In this document: positions 29,821 through 38,838 of the stretch, one piece after another | How positions within the stretch are numbered: position 1 is the stretch's first letter | Layout of the letters: each line of letters begins with the position of its first letter | NCBI RefSeq assembly: GCF_002192415.1 | Contig: NZ_CP021780.1 | Location: forward strand, 7,068,001-7,132,000 | DNA from: Paenibacillus donghaensis | GTDB lineage: Bacteria > Bacillota > Bacilli > Paenibacillales > Paenibacillaceae | Reading direction: 5' to 3' | Length of the DNA: 64,000 nucleotides | Notes under the pieces: model-generated | Seen by the model: only the letters and a program-made list of their open reading frames with translations | The model's database searches: none | What the model was told of the DNA's origin: nothing | Position numbers and translations under genes: made by a program

Positions 29821-30648
29821 GTGAAGAAACTAAAAAGAAGCCAACGTTTGGTCGACATGACCCAATTTTTGCTGGAGAAACCACATGTCCTGCTGCCGCT
29901 GTCTACATTTGCAGACCGGTACGGAGCGGCGAAATCATCCATCAGTGAAGATCTGGCTATTATAAAAGAGGTATTTGAAGGCGAAGGCATGGGTGAGCTG
30001 CAGACACTGGCTGGAGCGGCGGGAGGCGTCCGCTACATTCCCTGCATGCCCAAAGAGATGGCATTGGCCTTCGTTCAAGACTTGTGCGGACAGTTGGAAC
30101 AGAGTGACCGCATTCTGCCCGGCGGATATCTGTATATGTCCGATTTGCTCGGGCTGCCATCACTGATGGAACAAGCAGGCAAGATTATTGCTACAGCCTT
30201 TCACGGCATCCCCATTGATGTGGTGATGACCGTTGAAACGAAGGGGATACCGCTGGCCTACGCCACAGCAGCACAGCTGGGCTTGCCGGTGGTGCTGGTG
30301 CGGCGAGACCATCAGGTCACCGAAGGCTCGGCCGTAAGCATCAACTACGTCTCCGGTTCCCACAAAAGCATACATACGATGTCACTGTCGAGAAGAGCGC
30401 TGAAGGAGAAGTCGCGGGTATTAATTGTCGACGATTTCATGAAAGCCGGCGGAACGGTGCAAGGCATGGTAGACCTGCTAGGAGAATTTAATGCCAAGGT
30501 AGCCGGAGTGGGTGTGCTGGTGGAATCAGGGGCCGTAGAGTCGGAAGAACGGCTGCTTCAGGATTATGTATCGCTGGTGAAGCTGAGTGAGGTGGATTCG
30601 AAGGAACGGCGAATTTCAGCTTCTCCGGGCAATTATTTCAAGCTCTAG
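29821..30648 (+). CDS. purR: Purine operon repressor PurR
   Basis: 275 residues. Winged-helix N-terminus (about 1-75, MKKLKRSQRLVDMTQFLLE) and a phosphoribosyltransferase-like effector domain with the PRPP loop DDFMKAGGT at 204-212. It represses purine synthesis genes and is released by PRPP. The prs gene, which makes PRPP, is 2.3 kb downstream. GTG 29821 has SD GAGGAG. The yabJ gene that follows purR in B. subtilis is missing. Confidence 0.96.
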   Translation: MKKLKRSQRLVDMTQFLLEKPHVLLPLSTFADRYGAAKSSISEDLAIIKEVFEGEGMGELQTLAGAAGGVRYIPCMPKEMALAFVQDLCGQLEQSDRILPGGYLYMSDLLGLPSLMEQAGKIIATAFHGIPIDVVMTVETKGIPLAYATAAQLGLPVVLVRRDHQVTEGSAVSINYVSGSHKSIHTMSLSRRALKEKSRVLIVDDFMKAGGTVQGMVDLLGEFNAKVAGVGVLVESGAVESEERLLQDYVSLVKLSEVDSKERRISASPGNYFKL

Positions 30649-30684
30649 AGCCGTGTTAGTCCAGCTTTCAAAAGTCGTGGAAAA

Positions 30685-30732
30685 TGTCGAATCCGTAAGA
30701 GATCCTTAGATAAACGCCCGAAATGTGTCGGA
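30685..30732 (+). promoter_or_regulatory. Spo0A-box-like sites upstream of spoVG
   Basis: A perfect TGTCGAA at 30685-30691 and TGTCGGA (6/7) at 30726-30732, 60-105 bp before the sigma-H promoter. Significance is inferred from sequence alone. Confidence 0.4.
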
Positions 30733-30789
30733 AACAATGGATGCTGAAAAATATTCTTCTTAATCAGGTATTTTATGGGATTCAAAAGA

Positions 30790-30814
30790 AGGATTTTGCT
30801 TTGTTGTGTGGAAT
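30790..30814 (+). promoter_or_regulatory. Sigma-H promoter of spoVG
   Basis: AGGA (30790-30793) in AGGATTTT, 17 bp, then GAAT (30811-30814) in GGAATTAT. Motifs and spacing equal those of the classical B. subtilis spoVG sigma-H promoter. Confidence 0.85.
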
Positions 30815-30832
30815 TATACACCAAGTCTCTGA

Positions 30833-31144
<312 letters not shown>

Positions 31145-31206
31145 GGCAAGCTTGCTTCGAAGGACTGCTGCCCGCAGGGCGGCGTAAGGCCATGCCGTTT
31201 TACTAT

Positions 31207-31368
31207 AAGATCAGAATGTAATACATCTTGGATCTGCTGCCTGATCTTTCAGAGAAGCAACCGTCTGTGCAAGAAGATAGGATATCTTCGGACAAGGCGC
31301 GTAATCCGCTTTTCTTAGTTGGGGTTCGAAGAAAAGGGAACCATGCCTTATGGTTCTCTTTTCTTTTT
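31207..31368 (+). promoter_or_regulatory. Structured leader with terminator/antiterminator pair before glmU
   Basis: AAGATCAG/CTGATCTT (31207-31214, 31241-31248); a hairpin GAAGATA-GGA-TATCTTC (31273-31289); CTTTTCTT (31309-31316), which is complementary to AAGAAAAG (31329-31336); and a 14-bp terminator stem 31331-31344/31350-31363 followed by T5. Pairing of 31309-31316 with 31329-31336 would break the terminator, so this could be an attenuator. It could also simply end the spoVG transcript. Confidence 0.5.
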
Positions 31369-31421
31369 GCCCGGAATGAGATATATTCAGTAGTGAGTTC
31401 AAGAGTAGGAGGTTGGCATTC

Positions 31422-32813
31422 TTGAAAAGAATGGCTATAGTTCTTGCCGCAGGCCAAGGCAAGCGGATGAAATCAAAATTATATAAGGTGCTGCACCCCG
31501 TCTGTGGTAAGCCGATGGTAGGGCACGTGCTTGATACAGTAACAGCAACAGGTTGCCAGCGTACGATTGTAGTCGTTGGACATGGGGCGGAAGCGGTTCA
31601 GGCTTATTTGGGCGACAAGGCGGAATATGTGCTGCAGGCCTCGCAGCTGGGCACGGGACATGCCGTCAAACAAACCAAGGAGCTGCTTGGCAGTGAAGAG
31701 GGCACCACTATCGTTATTTGCGGAGACACCCCTCTAGTAACATCTGAAACGCTGGAAGGGCTGATGGCTCTGCATGAACGCAACCGTGCTGCCGCAACCG
31801 TGCTGACTGCCGTAATGGAGCAGCCTGCCGGATACGGGCGAATTATACGCGGAACAGACGGTGGAGTTCTGAAGATTGTAGAACAGAAGGATTGCAGTTC
31901 CGAAGAAGATGCCATTCACGAGATTAATACAGGCACCTATTGTTTCGATAACGCCAAATTATTCGCCGCGCTGGAGAAGGTGACCAACACCAACAACCAG
32001 CAGGAATATTATCTGACCGATGTCATCGGCATTCTCCGTGGTGAAGGGGATATCGTCCTCGGCTATCAGGCCAATGATCCTGCAGAATCGATCGGGGTCA
32101 ATGACCGCCTGGCGCTGTCAGAAGCCGAAGGACATATGAAGAGACGCATCAACCGACGACATATGCTGGGCGGCGTAACTCTGATTGATCCAGATTCCAC
32201 CTACATTGGAGCAGAGGTTGTCATTGGGCAGGACACCGTGATTTATCCCGGAACCTTTCTCAAGGGGATGACGGTTATTGGGGAACAATGCATTATTGGA
32301 CCCGCCAGTGATATCGAAGACAGCCGGATTATGGACGGGGCGGCTGTGAAGCAGTCCGTACTGAATCAGGCTGAAGTTGGCGCACGGGCATCCGTTGGGC
32401 CTTTTGCTAATTTACGGCCGGGCACTGTGCTCGGAGAAGAAGTTAAGGTTGGCGATTTCGTAGAAATCAAGAATGCCACTATCGGCAATGGCTCCAAAGT
32501 GTCCCATCTGAGCTATATCGGTGATGCTTCCGTAGGCAGGAATGTCAATGTAGGCTGCGGCGCCATAACCGTCAATTACGATGGGTACAATAAAGCCGTT
32601 ACCACTATTGAGGACGACGCCTTCATCGGCAGCAATGTAAATCTGATTGCTCCGGTTACTGTAGGCAAAGGGGCATTCGTTGTTGCCGGCTCCACCATCA
32701 CACGTTCCGTTCCGGACAATGACCTGGCGATTGCCAGAGTCAAGCAGGAGAATAAGCCGGGTTATGCCGATAGGATCCGCTCCCGGGCCAAAGCAAAGAA
32801 AGACCAGTTGTAG
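31422..32813 (+). CDS. glmU: Bifunctional GlcNAc-1-P uridyltransferase / GlcN-1-P acetyltransferase
   Basis: 463 residues. It makes UDP-GlcNAc for peptidoglycan and teichoic acid. The N-terminal nucleotidyltransferase has [23 protein letters not shown] and GDTPLV. From about residue 250 it is a left-handed beta-helix of hexapeptide repeats with the acetyltransferase His and [13 protein letters not shown]. The open frame begins at TTG 31413, directly against SD AGGAGG (31407-31412); TTG 31422, 9 nt away, is preferred, and ATG 31431 remains possible. Confidence 0.96.
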   Translation: MKRMAIVLAAGQGKRMKSKLYKVLHPVCGKPMVGHVLDTVTATGCQRTIVVVGHGAEAVQAYLGDKAEYVLQASQLGTGHAVKQTKELLGSEEGTTIVICGDTPLVTSETLEGLMALHERNRAAATVLTAVMEQPAGYGRIIRGTDGGVLKIVEQKDCSSEEDAIHEINTGTYCFDNAKLFAALEKVTNTNNQQEYYLTDVIGILRGEGDIVLGYQANDPAESIGVNDRLALSEAEGHMKRRINRRHMLGGVTLIDPDSTYIGAEVVIGQDTVIYPGTFLKGMTVIGEQCIIGPASDIEDSRIMDGAAVKQSVLNQAEVGARASVGPFANLRPGTVLGEEVKVGDFVEIKNATIGNGSKVSHLSYIGDASVGRNVNVGCGAITVNYDGYNKAVTTIEDDAFIGSNVNLIAPVTVGKGAFVVAGSTITRSVPDNDLAIARVKQENKPGYADRIRSRAKAKKDQL

Positions 32814-32914
32814 TCCATCGTAAAGTGCCGTTAATAGAGGTGCCGGACGGGACTTGCATTTGGCGCGCCGGCGCTTTTAGAAAGCTAAATTCCGTCACGG
32901 AGGGTTTATATTTT

Positions 32915-33868
32915 ATGACTTATTGCGATTCCAAACTCAAAATCTTCACCTGCAACTCCAACCCCAAGCTTGCCAGCCAGATTGCCGATTATATTGGGAT
33001 TCCGATGGGCGAGTCCCATACAACAAGCTTCAGCGACGGGGAAATTCAGGTCAAGCTGTCGGAGAGCGTCCGTGGCTGCCATGTATACATTGTGCAGTCC
33101 ACCTGCGGACCGGTTAACGACAATCTAATGGAGCTACTGGTTATGGTGGATGCCCTCAAACGCGCCTCTGCGAAGAGCATCAATGTGGTTATCCCTTATT
33201 ACGGTTATGCGCGTCAAGACCGCAAAGCGCGCTCCCGTGATCCGATTACCGCGAAACTGGTAGCCAACCTGATTGAGAAGGCGGGTGCCCACCGTGTCAT
33301 TACGATGGACCTCCATGCAATGCAGATTCAAGGCTTCTTTGATATCCCGGTAGACCACTTGCTGGGAGTACCGATTCTGGCTCAATATTTCCGCTCCATG
33401 CAGATTCAGAATCCCGTAGTGGTCTCTCCTGACCATGGCGGTGTAGTGCGGGCGAGAAAGCTCGCTGACTTCCTGAATGCGCCGCTCGCCATTATCGACA
33501 AACGCCGTCCGGAACCAAACGTCAGCGAGGTCATGAATATTATCGGCAATATTGAAGGCAAAACGGCAATTCTGATCGATGACATTATCGACACGGCAGG
33601 AACGATTGTACTTGGAGCCAATGCCCTGATGGAGGGCGGCGTGAAGGAAGTCTACGCCTGCTGTACACATCCGGTATTGTCTGGTCCTGCGCATGAGCGC
33701 CTGGAGAATTCGCCAATCAAGGAAATTATCGTGACGGATACCATTCCAATCCGCAGCAACAATCCGACGTCGAAGCTTAAAGTACTGTCCGTGGCTCCGC
33801 TGATGGGCGAAGCCATTATCCGTGTCCATGAAGAGCTGTCCATCTCCAAGCTGTTTGAGATCGAATAG
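32915..33868 (+). CDS. prs: Ribose-phosphate pyrophosphokinase
   Basis: 317 residues, the same as B. subtilis Prs. It makes PRPP from ribose-5-phosphate and ATP for nucleotide, His, Trp and NAD synthesis. [16 protein letters not shown], the [12 protein letters not shown] flexible loop and the PRPP loop DDIIDTAGT (222-230) are intact. The frame is open upstream to 32825, but ATG 32915 has SD ACGGAGGG 10 nt away and gives the family N-terminus, so the upstream 30 codons are excluded. Confidence 0.97.
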   Translation: MTYCDSKLKIFTCNSNPKLASQIADYIGIPMGESHTTSFSDGEIQVKLSESVRGCHVYIVQSTCGPVNDNLMELLVMVDALKRASAKSINVVIPYYGYARQDRKARSRDPITAKLVANLIEKAGAHRVITMDLHAMQIQGFFDIPVDHLLGVPILAQYFRSMQIQNPVVVSPDHGGVVRARKLADFLNAPLAIIDKRRPEPNVSEVMNIIGNIEGKTAILIDDIIDTAGTIVLGANALMEGGVKEVYACCTHPVLSGPAHERLENSPIKEIIVTDTIPIRSNNPTSKLKVLSVAPLMGEAIIRVHEELSISKLFEIE

Positions 33869-33907
33869 TCTCCCTGCAGAGTAGCTACGGGCTGCGCACA
33901 TATACCA

Positions 33908-33943
33908 AAGGGTTACACCTCCGCTTCCGGAGATGTAACCCTT
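33908..33943. terminator. Stem-loop between prs and the convergent small gene
   Basis: AAGGGTTACA...TGTAACCCTT with inner CTCCG/CGGAG forms a 15-16-bp hairpin. It is not followed by a clean T-run on either strand, so termination efficiency is uncertain. Confidence 0.5.
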
Positions 33944-33982
33944 GTCGGCGTGAAGCAGATGCCGGCCTTGCCGAATCCTGCT

Positions 33983-34183
33983 TCAATAGCCGGGGCGTGA
34001 CTTGAAGATAAACTTACTGCGGTTGTACAAAGTGCCCTTTAGCTGTACGAAGCTTTCATCCACCGCTGTCAGCACACCTACATCAATGTATACATTACCC
34101 TGATAAATCTCGACGGGGATGGCATATTGGATATGGTACTGGAAATGGCGCAGCAGCGTCAAAATATCGCCCTGACGTAACAT
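33983..34183 (-). CDS. Small conserved-looking protein of unknown function
   Basis: 66 residues from ATG 34183, which has AGGTGA 7 nt upstream; a longer frame to TTG 34228 lacks an SD. The sequence alternates hydrophobic and polar residues (YAIPVEIYQGNVYIDVGVLTAV), suggesting a small beta-barrel, and is preceded by a short helix (LRQGDILTLLRHFQYHI). I do not recognise the family. It is the only - strand gene between abrB and the end of the window. Confidence 0.6.
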   Translation of the reverse strand: MLRQGDILTLLRHFQYHIQYAIPVEIYQGNVYIDVGVLTAVDESFVQLKGTLYNRSKFIFKSRPGY

Positions 34184-34305
34184 GGATTCATCACCTGTCT
34201 CCGGAATATAGTGTGGCAAGTCTATCAAGAATGTAATGGATAGAGTCTATTGTATCAAAAACAGGTTGCTTTTGCCGAAAGAGCCGCCCGAAAGGAAAAT
34301 TGTAC

Positions 34306-34866
34306 ATGAAATGGATTGTCGGACTCGGAAACCCCGGGACTCAATATGCCAAGACCAGACACAACGTCGGCTTCATGGCCCTGGACGAGCTGGCTTCCCG
34401 GCACGGGATTTCCTTCAACCAGAATAAATGCAAAGCGATTATCGGAGAGGGTGTCATCGGTGGAGTAAAGACGGTATTAATTAAGCCGATGACCTTCATG
34501 AATCTTTCCGGAGAGTCGGTCCGTGCCTATATGGACTATTATAAAGTTGCTCTTGAGGATATGATTGTCGTATATGATGATCTGGATACCGAGATGGGCA
34601 AAATTCGTCTGCGTTACCAAGGAAGCGCCGGCGGGCATAATGGAATCAAATCCATTATTCAGCATGCCGGCACCCAAAGCTTCAATCGGGTAAGGATGGG
34701 GATTTCACGCCCTGAGCCGGGTTCCCCGATAGTTGATTATGTGCTCACCTCTTTCTCTAAGAAAGAAAGCGACAGGCTGAAGGACATGATTGATCATACC
34801 TGTGATGCATTGGAATTCAGCCTGCAGCATTCGTTCGAACAGACTATGGCCAAGTTCAACGGCTGA
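34306..34866 (+). CDS. pth: Peptidyl-tRNA hydrolase
   Basis: 186 residues (SpoVC in B. subtilis). It releases peptides from prematurely dropped peptidyl-tRNA. GLGNPG (6-11), the catalytic His19 in KTRHNVGF, MNLSGESV, and the DDLD and GSAGGHNGIKSI motifs are all present. SD AAAGGAA is 8 nt from ATG 34306; an in-frame TTG six bases upstream is less well placed. Confidence 0.97.
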   Translation: MKWIVGLGNPGTQYAKTRHNVGFMALDELASRHGISFNQNKCKAIIGEGVIGGVKTVLIKPMTFMNLSGESVRAYMDYYKVALEDMIVVYDDLDTEMGKIRLRYQGSAGGHNGIKSIIQHAGTQSFNRVRMGISRPEPGSPIVDYVLTSFSKKESDRLKDMIDHTCDALEFSLQHSFEQTMAKFNG

Positions 34867-34917
34867 TCCATTCTCTGCTGTGCCAGTCAAGGCTAAGGAC
34901 AGCAGATGCAGGGCATA

Positions 34918-34940
34918 CTGAAGGTATATACTACCTTCAG
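34918..34940 (+). promoter_or_regulatory. Hairpin touching the fin Shine-Dalgarno
   Basis: CTGAAGGTA (34918-34926) pairs perfectly with TACCTTCAG (34932-34940); the 3' arm shares its last two bases with the fin SD AGGAGG (34939-34944). It could mask ribosome binding or end the pth message. Confidence 0.35.
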
Positions 34941-34951
34941 GAGGCATATAG

Positions 34952-35182
34952 ATGGCAATAAACTATGTATGCAGGCATTGCCGGACGTTTCTGGGAAGCA
35001 TCGGCCACAGTGATATGGCGGAAATGCGGCTTGGATTGCAGTCCTTGACCCCTGCGGAGCGCAGAGATATAATAGCGTATGATTCAGAAGGCGAGATTAC
35101 GGTAAAGGTTACTTGCGGCTATTGCAAGGAAGCCTTGGAGCACAATCCCGAGCTCAGTCTGCTGGCCAGTCCGCTTCAGTAA
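34952..35182 (+). CDS. fin: Anti-sigma-F factor Fin
   Basis: 76 residues. Two zinc-binding pairs, CRHC (residues 7-10) and CGYC, frame a helical centre. Fin (YabK) blocks sigma-F in the forespore to allow the switch to sigma-G; with Gin at 12.6 kb the window encodes both forespore sigma inhibitors. Its place between pth and mfd is the same as in B. subtilis. SD AGGAGG precedes ATG 34952. Confidence 0.93.
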   Translation: MAINYVCRHCRTFLGSIGHSDMAEMRLGLQSLTPAERRDIIAYDSEGEITVKVTCGYCKEALEHNPELSLLASPLQ

Positions 35183-35212
35183 GGTGGAAGCGCCTGTCTC
35201 TATCGTCATCCG

Positions 35213-35245
35213 CAAGCCTTGGCGTCACTGCTGAGGCTTGTTTTT
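35213..35245 (+). terminator. Intrinsic terminator after fin
   Basis: CAAGCCT (35213-35219) pairs with AGGCTTG (35234-35240), followed by T5. Confidence 0.8.
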
Positions 35246-35313
35246 CGATTCCCATCATAACGGGGTTGCCGGCAATGCCGGCTTCCAGCCGTTCAGTAAG
35301 AGAGGTGCACCTG

Positions 35314-38300
35314 TTGTTACATGGTCTTATAGAAGCTTTCTCCAAGGATCCCGATTTCCAATCTGTTACCCAAGGGATCACTGCCGGAATGAAGGAACAG
35401 CTCATATCGGGTCTGTCCGGATCTGCCAGACAGATTATGCTGGCGGCATTGTATAAAGAAACTGAACGTCCATTGCTGGTTGTGACCCATAATATGTTCT
35501 CGGCCCAAAAAATGGCCGACGATCTACAGGAAGCGCTTTCTTCGGATCAGGTATTGCTATATCCGGCCAATGAGCTGGTGGCTGCCGAAGCTGCCGTGTC
35601 CAGTCCCGAGACGCTGGCCCAGCGGATAGATGTCCTCACCCGGTGTGCCCAGGGCTTCCGCGGCATTGTTGTCGTTCCCTATTCCGGAGTGCGGCGTCTG
35701 CTTCCCTCGCCTCATGTCATGGCTCAGGCCCAACTGACGGTTCTGCAGGACGGAACACTTGAGCTTGATCAATTCCTAATGTCCATGGTGGAAATGGGAT
35801 ATGAACGTGTGGAGCGGGTAGAGAACCGCGGAGAGCTAAGCGTGAGGGGCGGGATTGTTGATTTCTATCCGATGACCTCTCCGCTAGCTTACCGGGTGGA
35901 ACTGTTCGATGATGAAGTGGATTCGATCCGCACTTTTGATCCGGTGGACCAGCGTTCCATTGACAAGGTTCGCAGTGTGAAGATTACTCCGGCCAAGGAG
36001 ATTATCGCGGATCAGCACCGCCAGAGGGCGGCTTCGTCAGAGGCTTCAGCCCTCCTGGAGCAACAGTTAGAGAAGATGACCGACCGCCAGGCCAAGATCC
36101 GGCTGCGTGAAGAGATCGGCCGCGAGCTGGAGATGCTGCGCGAAGGAACTTATTTTCCTGAGGTCTATAAATATATCAGTCTCTTATATCCGGAACGAAC
36201 TCATTTGTATGATTATATGCCAGAGGACACGCTGCTCATTCTGGATGAGCCGGCCAGACTGCTGGAAACGTCCAAGCAGCTGGAGCGGGATGAAGCGGAA
36301 TGGAATCTGCATCTGCTGCAGAACGGCAAGAACCTGCCTGAGCTGCTGCTCTCGGTCGAAGCTGAGGTAGTCATGTACCAGCGTCCGTTCCAGACGCTGT
36401 TCATGTCGATCTTCCTTCGACAGGTTCCGCATGTGCAGCCCCAGAATATTCTCGGTTTCATCAGCCGTGGTATGCAGGATTTCCATGGCCAGATGAATGT
36501 GCTGAAATCGGAAATGGAACGCTGGCAGAAGTCCGGTGTGCAGGTTATGATGCTTGCCAGCGGTGAGGAACGGATGGAGCGGATCCGCCGGGTGCTGTAT
36601 GACTACGACATTCCTGAGCCGACCATTGTCCAGGGGAATCTGGGCTCGGGCTTCGAGCTGCCCTCTATCCAGCTGGCGGTCATTACCGAAGGCGAATTGT
36701 TCTCCCAGAAGCAGCGCAAGGCACGCAAGCTATCCAAGGGAATTGACAACGCGGAACGGATCAAGAGCTATACAGAGCTGAAGATAGGCGATTATGTCGT
36801 TCACCAGAATCACGGGATCGGCAAGTATATGGGCATAGGCACGCTGGAGGTTAGCGGGATTCACCGTGACTATATGCATATTCTCTATGCTGGAGGCGAC
36901 AAGCTGTCTGTTCCTATTGAGCAGATTGACCTGATTCAGAAATATGTCGGTTCGGAAGACAAGGAGCCGAAGGTATACAAGCTTGGCGGCAACGAATGGA
37001 CCCGGGTGACAAGCAAGGTCCGCACTTCGGTGCAGGATATTGCAGATGACCTGATCAAGCTATATGCAGAGCGCCAGAGTGCCCAGGGATACGGCTTCGA
37101 GAAGGACACTCAGGAACAACACGAATTCGAAGAGATGTTCCCGTATGAGGAGACCCGCGATCAGCTGCGGGCAATTGAGGAAATCAAGAAGGATATGGAG
37201 CAGAACCGGCCGATGGACCGTCTGCTGTGCGGTGACGTGGGTTACGGCAAAACCGAGGTGGCCATCCGGGCAGCATTCAAATCGGCGATTGAAGGCAAGC
37301 AGGTAGCTGTGCTTGTGCCAACAACGATTCTGGCTCAGCAGCACTATGAGACCTTCCGCGAGCGTTTCGCCAATCATCCGCTGAACATTCAGGTGCTCAG
37401 CCGGTTCCGCAGCCGCAAGGAACAGAACGAGACAATCAAAGCCGTTCGTCAGGGAACCGTTGATGTCGTGATCGGTACTCATCGCCTGTTGTCCCAGGAT
37501 CTGATCTTCAAGGATCTGGGCTTGCTCATTGTCGATGAGGAACAGCGATTCGGCGTTACCCACAAGGAAAAGCTGAAGAAGCTTAAGACCAATGTCGATG
37601 TGCTCACGCTGACAGCGACGCCAATTCCGCGTACGCTGCATATGTCCATGCTGGGCGTGCGCGATCTGTCAGTTATCGAGACGCCGCCGGAGAACCGTTT
37701 CCCGGTGCAGACCTATGTTGTGGAGCACAGCCAGACCCTTACCCGTGAAGCCGTTGAGCGTGAGCTGGCCCGCGGGGGCCAGGTGTATTACCTGTATAAC
37801 CGCGTCCAGGGCATTCAGGAAATGGCTGCCCAAATCTCGATGCTTGTTCCGGATGCCCGGGTCGGCATTGGACACGGACAGATGTCTGAATCCGAGCTGG
37901 AAAAGACCATTCTCGACTTCCTTGACGGTGAATACGACGTGCTTGTCAGTACAAGCATCATTGAGACAGGTGTAGATATTCCCAATGTAAATACGCTGAT
38001 CGTACACGATGCCGACAAGATGGGTCTATCCCAGCTGTATCAGCTGCGCGGGCGTGTAGGCCGTTCCAACCGGATTGCTTACGCCTATTTCACTTATCAG
38101 CGTGATAAGGTGCTGACAGAGGTGGCCGAGAAGCGGCTGCAGTCGATCAAGGAATTCACCGAGCTTGGCTCCGGGTTCAAGATAGCCATGCGCGATTTGT
38201 CGATCCGCGGCGCAGGAAATCTGCTTGGCGCCGAGCAGCATGGCTTCATCGCCTCGGTCGGCTTCGATCTCTATTCACAGATGCTGGCTGAGGAGATCCG

Positions 38301-38838
38301 CAAGCGTAAGGTAACCGTATTGGGCGAAGAGGATACTTCACTCAAGGAGGGCAACACGGTCATTGATCTGTCGATTGATGCCTACCTGCCATCGGAATAT
38401 ATCTATGACAGCATCCAGAAGATCGAGATTTATAAAAAGGTAGCTGCTGTTGCTGCATTTGAGGATGCCACAGAGCTTGAGGATGAGCTGCTGGACCGCT
38501 TCGGTGAGCTTCCCGAGGCTGTAATCAACCTGCTGTCTGTGGCCCGCCTGAAGGTCTACGGCAAGCTGTATGGCCTGGATTCCATGGTCAGACGCGGTGA
38601 CGATGTAGCCTTGAACTTCCACGAAGGAGCTGTCCAATCGCTGGACACCGCCAAGCTGGCCAAGGTTGGCAATCGTTTTGAAAGACGTGTACAATTTGAG
38701 AAGGATGCCAAAGCGGTCATCCGGGTCAGAACCAAGGATCTGGGCGATAAAGAGCTGCTGGAGCTGCTGGAGCAGTTCCTGGAAGCGGCCAAAGAATGTT
38801 TGAAACCGAAAGGAGAACTACACAATGTCGTTAAATAA
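35314..38838 (+). CDS. mfd: Transcription-repair coupling factor Mfd
   Basis: 1174 residues. Mfd removes stalled RNA polymerase and recruits UvrA. UvrB-like N-terminal domains (about 1-350), the CarD-like RNA-polymerase interaction domain beginning near residue 490 (KIGDYVVHQNHGIGKY), translocase Walker A GDVGYGKTE (640-648), DEEQ box (741-744), SAT motif LTATPIPRTL, and QLRGRVGR; the C-terminal TRCF domain follows. The frame extends to 35113 inside fin, but the SD AGAGAGG (35299-35305) selects TTG 35314, giving MLHGLIEAFSKD and the normal family length. Confidence 0.96.
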   Translation: MLHGLIEAFSKDPDFQSVTQGITAGMKEQLISGLSGSARQIMLAALYKETERPLLVVTHNMFSAQKMADDLQEALSSDQVLLYPANELVAAEAAVSSPETLAQRIDVLTRCAQGFRGIVVVPYSGVRRLLPSPHVMAQAQLTVLQDGTLELDQFLMSMVEMGYERVERVENRGELSVRGGIVDFYPMTSPLAYRVELFDDEVDSIRTFDPVDQRSIDKVRSVKITPAKEIIADQHRQRAASSEASALLEQQLEKMTDRQAKIRLREEIGRELEMLREGTYFPEVYKYISLLYPERTHLYDYMPEDTLLILDEPARLLETSKQLERDEAEWNLHLLQNGKNLPELLLSVEAEVVMYQRPFQTLFMSIFLRQVPHVQPQNILGFISRGMQDFHGQMNVLKSEMERWQKSGVQVMMLASGEERMERIRRVLYDYDIPEPTIVQGNLGSGFELPSIQLAVITEGELFSQKQRKARKLSKGIDNAERIKSYTELKIGDYVVHQNHGIGKYMGIGTLEVSGIHRDYMHILYAGGDKLSVPIEQIDLIQKYVGSEDKEPKVYKLGGNEWTRVTSKVRTSVQDIADDLIKLYAERQSAQGYGFEKDTQEQHEFEEMFPYEETRDQLRAIEEIKKDMEQNRPMDRLLCGDVGYGKTEVAIRAAFKSAIEGKQVAVLVPTTILAQQHYETFRERFANHPLNIQVLSRFRSRKEQNETIKAVRQGTVDVVIGTHRLLSQDLIFKDLGLLIVDEEQRFGVTHKEKLKKLKTNVDVLTLTATPIPRTLHMSMLGVRDLSVIETPPENRFPVQTYVVEHSQTLTREAVERELARGGQVYYLYNRVQGIQEMAAQISMLVPDARVGIGHGQMSESELEKTILDFLDGEYDVLVSTSIIETGVDIPNVNTLIVHDADKMGLSQLYQLRGRVGRSNRIAYAYFTYQRDKVLTEVAEKRLQSIKEFTELGSGFKIAMRDLSIRGAGNLLGAEQHGFIASVGFDLYSQMLAEEIRKRKVTVLGEEDTSLKEGNTVIDLSIDAYLPSEYIYDSIQKIEIYKKVAAVAAFEDATELEDELLDRFGELPEAVINLLSVARLKVYGKLYGLDSMVRRGDDVALNFHEGAVQSLDTAKLAKVGNRFERRVQFEKDAKAVIRVRTKDLGDKELLELLEQFLEAAKECLKPKGELHNVVK

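Noticed and set aside
31203..31462. Small frames between spoVG and glmU (65-84 codons)
   Set aside because: No SD or protein character; the region is better explained as an RNA leader and terminator.
35113..35313. 67-residue N-terminal extension of mfd
   Set aside because: Overlaps fin and its terminator; the SD and normal family length support 35314.
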